NCBI GenBank assembly: GCA_029237695.1
Contig: CM055275.1
Span: forward strand, 6,563,131 to 6,627,130
Source: Conchocele bisecta
Lineage: Eukaryota; Mollusca; Bivalvia; Lucinida; Thyasiridae
Length of the DNA: 64,000 bases
Direction: 5' to 3'
Shown here: piece by piece, positions 50,075-59,900 of the stretch
Layout: each line of letters begins with the position of its first letter
Position numbering within the stretch: the stretch's first letter is position 1
The notes under the pieces: model-generated
Databases searched by the model: none
Told to the model about the DNA's origin: nothing
What the model saw: only the letters and a program-made list of their open reading frames with translations
Made by a program: the position numbers and the translations under genes

Positions 50075-51490
50075 TTATTGTATTAGTGCGGACAGATTAC
50101 GATTTTGATTTAGAAATAATAATCTTTTACTAACAACATTTTCTGGAAATATCGTCAAAACTATGACTGCATTGACATATATATACATGTAGAAGTAATA
50201 ATTTCATATTTAACTAGCAACACCATTTATAAGATACTTGCATTGAATTTCGTAATTTGAAGAGGATGTACTGTTCGATGCGGAAATTTCGACTCATGAC
50301 GGCGCTTTTTAAATCTGATAAGCGTCCTTAAATGCAATACAATAAGGATGATAGTCCCAGAGCCGGTCCAACGTGACCTAGCTTTTACACCTTCCCCGAA
50401 TGTATGTATACACCACTGCACGGTATTGTGTTTTCACGATGTATTTATAAAGTTATGCTTGTTGGACTATAAAACTGTCCATGTATTTTGCGACTTTATG
50501 TCTAATGTCGCGTATGAGAATTTTGCGAAGTCGATTTCCTTGTTCTGCGATAGCTTCCGTAAATGAAGTCGAAATTTCACGAAAATTTCAGAGCACACGC
50601 GGAATTTAATTCCGCGTGTGTTCTGTAATTTTCGGTAATTTCCGACGTGATTTACGGTAAATTATGGTACATTTTATGAAGCAATATCACCGAAATACGA
50701 CGGTACGATAGGACAGAAGATCTCATACACGCGCAATAAAATAATAATTTGTCAAGACAAAGATAGCAATAATTCTGTCACAGTCCGATGTTTTGTGGAC
50801 AACTGACCATTGCAATGATTTGACCACATTATTAGCCCAGATGTCCAGCTTTATATGACATGCAGATGGTATAATTATTGCATTATTATTGTAATCACAT
50901 ACAAAAAAAACACTACAATTTCCGTTTGCAATCACGATAATTGAGCAAAGCAGAAATAACTAGCAAGCAGTGTGGATGTAAGGTTTTGTAATGGAGTAAT
51001 ACTGTGCTATTCAATTTGGTATAAACAAACCAATTGCGTGATGTTCTATTAGCAACCACAAATGAAGGAACGGATTATAACGCTTTATTGCATAACATAA
51101 TTTTTTGCTGTGTAGTAACACCGTTTCAAACATAAAACATTTAATAGACTAGTGTAATAATTCATTGATAAGTAAAGAAGGCTATTACAGAAAAACGCGT
51201 GTTGTGATAAGCGCATCTTCAATGTATGGTGTTGTGCTTATGTAGTACTTATACGCTCATATGTGTGTTGATCCAGTATGCAATTGACAAAACATAACAA
51301 AAGAGGCTTAATTCATAAGAAACTCGAAACAGCCTCGTTTTTTAATACAATCAGTAAACTTGTTTAACAAATTTCATATTAAATTATCACTTACGTTGAA
51401 GGGTGCCTGTCATAAGTTTATGCCTAATATTGAGTTTTGTGTGTGAGAATGACATAAATATATAAAAATTACAATTTTCGAAAATCAAAA
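50075..51490. other. Gene-poor AT-rich stretch
   Basis: The only structure seen is the palindrome GAGCACACGCGGAATTTAAT with complement at 50588-50623, surrounded by weak family A-like sequence (50565-50690). No gene supported. Confidence 0.4.
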
Positions 51491-51496
51491 AAAAAA

Positions 51497-51915
51497 AAGA
51501 ATTGTTAAATTCAGGGAACGAATTGTTATATCGTGGGAACGAATTGTTATTTCGAGGGAATGAATTGTTAAATTGAGAGATCGAATTATCGTTTTGTGGG
51601 AACGAATTGTTAATTCGAGGGAACGAATTGTAATTTCATGGGAACAAATTGTTATACCGTGGGAACGAATTGTTAATTCGAGGGAACGAATTGTTAAATT
51701 GAGGGAAATAATTGTTATATCGTGGGAATGAAATGTTATATCGTGGGAACGAATTGTTAATTCGAGGGAACGAATTGTTAAATTAAGGGAACGAATTGTC
51801 ATTTCGTGGGAAGGAATTGTTAAATTGAGGGAACGAATTGATATTTCGTGGGAACGAATTGCTAAATTAAGGGAACGAATTGTTATCTAATGGGAACGAA
51901 TTAATAAACAAAAGT
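51497..51915. repeat. 21-bp-unit array element, longest copy
   Basis: About nineteen units in a single orientation (GGGAACGAATTGTTATATCG and variants), ending GGGAACGAATTAATAAACAA. Only a trace of the terminal block (GACCCCTG) is left. The 105-codon frame over it is a TIRSLNL-type heptad artefact of the 21-bp period. Confidence 0.8.
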
Positions 51916-52236
51916 CATGACCCCTGAATTAACACAACTCGGTGTTGCTATTTTACTTTCGGTGCTATGCTTCAAAGTCTGTAACAGTTTGACGCTCTAC
52001 GAATGTTGCCAACTTTAATTAATTATATAGTTTGGGTGTATTTCTACACTACCAGCTGCGTTAATCGTGCTAATGATATTTAATAATCACATAGGAGGTT
52101 GTTGTCCGTATAACGTTATGTGAATGTACTATATCATCAGCGTAGACTGGTTGAGCATGAGCTGTACTTATGATTGACCAATTAAATTGATTCACGACTA
52201 TATCGGTCCTGGGCAGTATTGCGACCTATAAATGTA

Positions 52237-52454
52237 CAGTAAAACCTCTCTAAACCGGACACCCTGGGAGGTCCCCAGGGTGTCCGGCTTAGAGAGGTTT
52301 CACTGTAAATCAGGCATTTTATCATTCTGAGCCCACGTTGTGTGCTATGCGATCACGAACAGAACATTATCACCTGAAATAAATGACTAAGAAACTCATA
52401 AAAATTAAGATCACATGTGCTTTCTTGATGTCCGGTTTAAGAGCGGTTCTCCTG
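52237..52454. mobile_element. Pogo-like MITE
   Basis: TACAGTAAAACCTCTCTAAA at the left, with hairpin partner GGCTTAGAGAGGTTTCACTG; right end GATGTCCGGTTTAAGAGCGG. Same layout as 907-1119. Confidence 0.75.
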
Positions 52455-52579
52455 TAGTTAGAAATATAACATAACATATCATATTGCTTCGTTTTCTATT
52501 CAAAACATTATGTTATCTTTAAAGATCGTGAGCACTTCGGATTCCATGCACATATAAACAGACCAAAGGATTCACAGTG

Positions 52580-52830
52580 CGTATGTGCCGTGAAACACGG
52601 TGCCGTGAAACACTGTGCCGTAAAATATTTTTGATATCCTGTCAATACGACCTAATCACTGCGTATGAATATGTGCGGTTGTCATACTAGTCGATTCTCC
52701 GATTTTTAGGGGGGAAAATCCTATTTTCTTCATTTCATCTCGAAAGTATATGTTGTTACAACTCATTTGAACCGTCTCGACGAGACGGTTCAAATGAGTG
52801 GTAACAACATATACCTTTATGGAGAAATAA
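52580..52830. mobile_element. Family B2 fragment followed by family H hairpin
   Basis: CACAGTGCGTATGTGCCGTG and CACTGCGTATGAATATGTGC are B2 blocks. The H hairpin 52737-52830 has the GAACCGTCTCGACGAGACGG centre. Confidence 0.7.
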
Positions 52831-52834
52831 ACAA

Positions 52835-53600
52835 AAGAATGAGATTTTTCCAATAAAAATTATTGTATCCTTAGAATGAAATTGGTTAATAATACCCGGC
52901 TTTCCACTACTCAAACGTATATCATGTCATTCAACACATTGTTTTGACATCAGTTTTCAATTCGGAAATAATGATTTCGTTTGCTTAAACGTGACTCGTT
53001 TGAAGCAACGAAAACATCGTTATATAATTATAAAAACGAAAACGATGTAACAACGATGGGCAATCATTCCTCGGTATAACCAGAAACAAATCCGGCTGTA
53101 GACTGCTATTAGCAATTTTGGGGAAATCCGCTTCAGAAGGTACAGCCATGTCTTGTTCTAGGTTCCACAAACGAATGAGTGCTTATTGTTTACGGCTTTC
53201 AACTACGTTTAATACTGTCTTCTGTTTCTTTCAACACATCGTACATACAAAAAAACGAAAAAAAATAATACAAAAAAACGAGTGTTTCTAATGATATCGT
53301 TGTACAATGCGTTTTCACTTCGAGTCAGTTTGTTTCGTTTGGAACCCTTCAACAAATATTCACTGTAGTGTACTAAATGCTTGAATCCATAAGAACAAAC
53401 AATAACCGTGCGCATGTGAACATTGTTTCTTAAAAGACGCGAACTTTATACGTAGTCTTACATAAATAAAAACGGCCATAGACCTACATTTGTCTTTGAC
53501 GGTTCCAAACTGTGTCTGATATTGCCAGATTGTCCCATACACTGACTGTGTCGGATATAGTCACGTATGTAGGTCTGCTAATGGATCCGGTACAATACAT
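52835..53600. other. Unique region upstream of the secreted-protein gene
   Basis: AT-rich; no repeat family or gene recognised. May contain regulatory DNA for the gene starting at 53722. Confidence 0.35.
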
Positions 53601-53603
53601 GTG

Positions 53604-53611
53604 ATATAAAG
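53604..53611 (+). promoter_or_regulatory. Candidate TATA box
   Basis: GATATAAAG with TATAAA at 53605-53610, 112 bp upstream of the ATG at 53722. That would leave a 5' UTR of about 80 bases. Single-motif evidence only. Confidence 0.3.
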
Positions 53612-53721
53612 AATAGAAACCACAGACCAAACAACATTTCGTAGGGCTTTATCCAACAAACACGTTCTGATACGTTGAGTGGTACATTTACGATTGCAAG
53701 CACAGTGTGTGATCATTTATT

Positions 53722-53982
53722 ATGGGTTTCTGTGGCTCGTCCGTGTTCTTGTTCTTGCTACTGCTGGAAATACAAACCGCCTTGCTACAAGCCACATCGG
53801 AAACCAAGGAAACCAGTCACGTGCTATCCAGGAAGAAACGAACCGCTCCATTTCGCCAGTTTACGACACCACGGTGGCGGTTTCCGCTTCTGCCCAGCCG
53901 GGGACCAACGAGTAGGCCGTTCCCATTTCCGCCAAGACGGGGACGAATGCAATTCCCATTTCCGCGTCCGTTTCCAGGAAGG
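53722..53982 (+). CDS. Secreted protein exon 1 (signal peptide, RKKR site)
   Basis: 87 codons, ATG to AGG|gtgagt. A hydrophobic stretch SVFLFLLLLEIQTALLQA follows a short N-terminus. RKKR at 37-40 could be cleaved by a furin-like protease. Then a basic FPFPPRRGR-type region. An earlier ATG in another frame (53679) gives no signal peptide, so I prefer 53722. Confidence 0.8.
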
Positions 53983-56900
53983 GTGAGTATCATAGCCAGT
54001 GCTATTACAATAGTTAGACAAATATGAGACACGCCATGCGAGTATGTACCTTCTGACATCTGATTATAAAATTTACAATATATTCCCTAAATGGCAACAA
54101 AAGTTGACGAAATTGTCAGAGTACATGCGGAATCATATTCCGCATGTACTCAGAATTTTTTGTTCAACTTGTGACTTTACTAATGAGAATTATTGTAATT
54201 TTTCTCAACGTATTTAATGAAATTACGCATATGTCCGAAGGTACAAAATCGCATGGCGTGTTTCATATGAGGTTGCAAATGGCTGCGAGTTCTGAGCAGT
54301 AGCAGCCATTTGCGATTTTGGCCATTTTTGAAAGCGCTTAGTACTCGCTCCACTATTCGGTCACCAAAATAGGCATATACATTATTTCAATCGGTAAGAT
54401 ATTTAATTTATGGCTCATATTTAACGCATATACAATGCACATGTACCTTTTATTATACATTCGTCTGGGGTTATCGCCCTTGCACATTTATTTCAAATAG
54501 TTACCGTGACGTTCCATATACTACCATGCTATATCACGGATGCATTGTCATGAAGCTTCAGCTATTTACCCAAATGCATGTATTTTACGGAATACAACCA
54601 TGGGATGTTGCGCTTACTGTAGTCTAAAATATTTAGTCTGTTTAAAGTGCGTGGACACCTCACAAACTTTAAACAGACCACATGTTTTGGTATGCTACTG
54701 TAAACGCAACTGCGCATGGTTTTATTAATTATATTTACATTGCACGTTTTGATAGTTTCAAAAGTGTAACTAACCAAAATATGGCGCTAACATTATGAAT
54801 ATTTTGTTTTACAGCATTTTGTCGCAATTCATAGAGCAGTGACATTGCAGCTGAATAACGTTACGCTATTCACAGCGACGATGAACGTCATGCATTTTAA
54901 TGACGTCAAGCAAACATTGTTACATGGTTTCCGTTGTTTGCACATATATAGCGCGTGCTGTTTGCATATGACTTTCGGCAATGCTCATTACGGGGCCGCG
55001 CGTAGACCAAGTGCCTTCATGACGTCACTACGCGGAAGTGCCTTCATGATGTCACTACTTCATGACCTTCATGACGTTCATGACGCGGCCCCGGAATATG
55101 AATACCGAAAAGTATCTACGTGAATGGGACGATTTATAAAAGTACTGAAAATACTGAATATAATGCTCAAATTACATCAGTTTTTTTGTTGGAAATGTAA
55201 CAATTACGTTCGATCATGTCACAGCAAACGTTTGCACACGGCTGGACATGATCAAACCTTATATTAACGAATCAACAACGTCGCGCTACGTCGCGTAGGC
55301 TAATGTAATGTACTAGGATATAAACGCAATATTTCGAATTGGCGTTTCCATTATGAGTTGAAGGACAGTGTACATGTATTTTCTGATAGTTTCAAAAATG
55401 TAAATACTTAAATATGGCGTTAAAATTAAGAATAATCTTGTTATATCATTGTGTCGCAATTCCTGGAACAGCGACGTTGCCGGTCAACCGTTATTGACAA
55501 CCTCGTATAAATTAATGACGTCAAACGAACTTTAACGATTCAACAACGTCGTGCGATGTAATGGACTGGAATATAAACGTAATACGTCGAATTGGCGTTT
55601 CCATTATGAATTTATGGAAGGTGTAAATATTAAAGTATATTATTAATTGATGGGGTGAGTGGATGGAATGAAGATAACTATTGCATGGAGTCAGCTCACT
55701 TCTTCCGCTGAACCCTTCAAGCACAGTATTCATTCATGAATGAAATGCTGTATACCTCAACATCGCGATACGTTGACTTTACAAACTATTAGTAAATTAA
55801 TGTAGTGTTGAGTCACTGGCTCAAAACTGTACATAAAACTCTGTGGAGGCATTACAGTGACACCTCTATAAACCGGACACCCTGGGAGGTTCCCAGGGTG
55901 TCCGTTTAGAGAGGTTTCACTGTAGATCAAGCGCTTGATCATTCTGAGCCATAGTTGTGTGCTATGTGAACAGACACTATCACATGCGATAAATTACCAA
56001 CAAGGTGTATGATCACGTGGTTACAACAACAACAGCAACAACAACAATCGATTTCCGTGTTTAGTGTTATACGGACACGGAAATCGATTCCTCGCAAAAA
56101 CGAAATAAGTATGTGCCGAGGTCCCGAGACCATCAAATGCAGCTCATATTTCATCAAAATTCGTTGCATATTAAGGAAACTATCTAATAATACATACTTT
56201 GGAGTGGGCGCGCTTTCAACACATCAACCATCGGTGTGCTAACCACGTGATCATGCACCTTGACCAAGAAGCTAATCAAAAATAAGATCACACACTGTAT
56301 TGTATTGGTGTTCGGTTTAGAAAGGTTTCACTGTACTATGTTGTACTTCCAGAATGTTGGCGTCGTTGGTCGGATGCCCATGACCCGAAGGCCAGATTTC
56401 AACGCCCCAATATTCGGAAGGAGAACTTTTATCCCGTTTTCTCCTTTCCCAAGAAATCCAAACTTCGTCCCGCTTCAGCGTCGTCCTCCACTTCCGTTCG
56501 GCCCGCGTGCGTTCGGCCCCGGCCCTAATGGAAGACGGATGGACTTCACATCCGGGTTTGTCGCTAATCCTAGTCGTCTACCTTGGCCACAGAACGTGGG
56601 CCCACGTGTTTCCGGTATGAGAGGTCCGATGAATATCCCAACAAACGTTGGGGCGTTTCCGTCATTCAACAGGTAAGTAAGTCAAGGTGCATGATCACGT
56701 AGTTACAACAACAACAACGTCGCCCACTTCAAAGTAAGTATTATTTGATATTTTCCTTAATATGCAACGGATTTTGATGAAATATGGCGCAGCAAACTCG
56801 TCTTCATGAGCTGCATTTGGTGGTCCAGTGAGTTCGGCACAGACTTATTCGTTTTTGCGAAGAATCGATTTCCGTGTCGGTAGACACGGAAATCGATTCT

Positions 56901-59900
56901 TCGCAAAAACGACAGAAGTTTGGGCGAAAATATAGAGACCACAAAATGCAGCTTAACAAGACGCGTTTGATGCGCCATATTTCATCAAAATGCGTAACGC
57001 AATAAGAACACTGTAAAATAATACGTACTTTGAATTAGATGGATTCTGGAAGTTTCAGTACGTGTTGTTGTTGTTAGTACCACGTTATCATACACATATT
57101 ATTATTTATTTCATAAAATTGTCTTGTTCAGTGTATTAAAGGTACATGCCCACATTATTGGTAATAGCACGTCTTCTTACTTCTTATACGTGCATTATTA
57201 CACTCTTTGCAAATTATCAACTCCTTACAAATAATACACCGTCAAGAGAACACCCGTAATTGCGCGCCTGTTTTCTTGGAAACCACGAGCTTCCATGAAA
57301 AATGTATAATTTGTATTACAGTCAAAATAAGGTTATTTGAACATTTGGAAAGGGTCTCGGCTAATCTAGAATGTTAATGTGATTGAACACATTCCAAACA
57401 TGCACTCAAATAGAAACAGCTGCATAATTTGGATTTCAAAAAGTTTTCACATTTGACGTCACACAACGTAACGTCAAAACGCGGGCAAACAAGTCATTGT
57501 ATAACTATTCATGCGCACATCACAATTCATTGATTATAATCTAAAAAAATAGACTAAATGTGAATATGTATCCGCCGTGGAATTTTTAATAAATAGAATA
57601 TTCCATCGTACATGTTTGAATAGCGGAAATAATACACTCGTATCCGCCGGCGTCCGTGCAAGCAACTCGTTCGCTATGCTCACTGGTTGCTTACGCGGAA
57701 GCCGACGCAACGTCGTGTATTATTTCCCGCTATTCAAAATGTACGATGGAACATCCTTTGTATTATTACACTGTATTTGCTGGGCATGGTCGAACGTTAT
57801 AGTGGCACTCGGGAACTGTTTGAACCCGCGGCCTGCGGCCTTGGGGTTCAAACAGTTCCCTCGTGCCACGGCAAACGTTTACCCACGGCTGGACATTGTC
57901 GAACCTTATAATTATGTACATAGTAATACTTTGCATTGGATTGGATTGAAAGCAAACATTCATTGCAATTGTAATCATCTCCAAATGATGGAACACTCTC
58001 TATGTATCGCATGTCTCGTCTCATATATGACGTAATTATTGACAATGTTTTCTCTTTCAGTGGACACCTACAGGGACCTGTCTCAACCAATGACGATCCC
58101 CGAATCTATCAGATTCCCCTGCCCACACTGCCCACTCATGGACGAGATATCGGGTTCCCGAGCCCCATCCCACACTGTTTCGGCGCCTATGTTCAACATT
58201 GCCGGATGCTGCGACCGAACGAAGACCTCAACAACGGTCACCGGTGCCAGGGGAACTGTCCGGGACGAACGTGCTTCGCGAACTGCATTTGCACGTGCGA
58301 ACTGCCTGAAGGTCAAATGTCAAGGTCGCTCCCGGTACCACGTGGTATGGGAGGTCATGTGTCAATGGGCGTGGTGCCGCCGCGCGTGTTCATGGCGCAG
58401 ATGCTGGACGGCGGTCCTGGACATAACGGTAAGTCACGCGCTTCGAGACAATTTATTTTACGTATCTCAGACATTGGTAATCTTAATATGTGCAGTGATC
58501 GCAAAAACATGACTTATGTATTGGGCGCTCCAGTAAACGCAACAGCCCATGGTTTTATTCCTTAAATGAATGATAACAATCTGTATTGTACTGTATTTAC
58601 TAGATACGTATATCCAGGTCGAACAACGTCACATGACGTTACAGAATGACGTCAATATAAATACGCAACGTACACAAGTCCCCGTTATATTCAATTAAAA
58701 CATGTTTTATTTACCCATCATCTAGAACGTTAGGTGTACCTGACAATTAGGATACCCTATTAATACTATTGTCAAGTTTATGAGGATTGGCTCGGAAACG
58801 GTAGGAATTCCTCGGCAAGCCTCGAAATTCCTACGCGTTTCTTAGCCTTGCCTTATAAACTTGGTGTCCGAAGACACTGTCATTGTGCTCTCTATATCTC
58901 ACAGGTGGATTTCCGATTGGACTGAATATGGACGGACCTGACCTTGGAAGTTCGGACACATTGAGTTCTGTTCCGGTAATGTCGGACTCTTTGATGTCAA
59001 ATCCCGGAATTAATATTCTGGACAGGCCGATAGCTACAAAAACTGGGGAGCTTTCCATTGGCCCAGTTCACGTTGCAAGACTAGGCTCGGGCCTGAAACC
59101 CGGGCTGGGTGTGACAGCTGGAGCGGGCATGAACATCGGAGTGGGCATGGGAACTGGACTGGGTATTAAACCCGGACTGGGAATGAAAGCTGAAATGGGC
59201 ATAAAAGACAATCTGGGCATTGGAACCGGTCTAGGGATCAAAACGGGGCTGGGTATGGACGCAGGAATGGGTGTAAACACGGGGCTAGGCATGCAGATCG
59301 GCCCTGAGCCTTTATCGTTATCCTCACTTGGTATTGACATGACCGGAAGTGACGCATTCCAAGCCACGCCTCTGACTGACGAGACGCTTGCACAGTTACT
59401 AAGCGAGGAAGATTTAAATTTCCTGGTAGGGCCGTCCGGTGTTAACTCCATGATCGCGGGCGAACCTCCAATCCTTGACATTCCCGTCCTCTCCCACGGC
59501 ATTTTCTCGCTTCCTGACCTCGGCATGGCGGAAATAAATCTAAATCTACCGGAACCGGAAATGCACATAATTCGCAAAAGTGAAGCAGACGCTCGACGAG
59601 TCGCTGCGCGTGCCGGTGTTGGAGGTCAAGGGTCATTGACGTTTGGCGGAATGATACAGCTGGAGGACTTGTTGGATGTGAGCGATGCGAGGAGGATTCC
59701 CGTGGGTCTCAGCGCGGACGTGGGATGGGAGAATGCTCTAGCGATGACGTCAGGTGGGCCTGTATCTATTAGAATACAGTGAACTGTCAACGCACTGGCT
59801 TCAATTAGTTGTATACACGTATCAATATACTTGCGCGTTTGTAAGAGTCGCATTAACCTTTAAAACAAGTTGTATGATCACGTGGTACTAACAACAACAA

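Noticed and set aside
51485..51802. 105-codon frame of TIRSLNL heptads (also at 2500, 9338 and 13249)
   Set aside because: A 21-bp non-coding unit gives a 7-residue period on both strands. Frames exist wherever the array exists and end at its edges.
59068..59577. 169-codon minus-strand frame rich in Pro/Ser/Ile
   Set aside because: Antisense of the Gly/Met hexapeptide exon; the plus strand has matching splice sites and phases.
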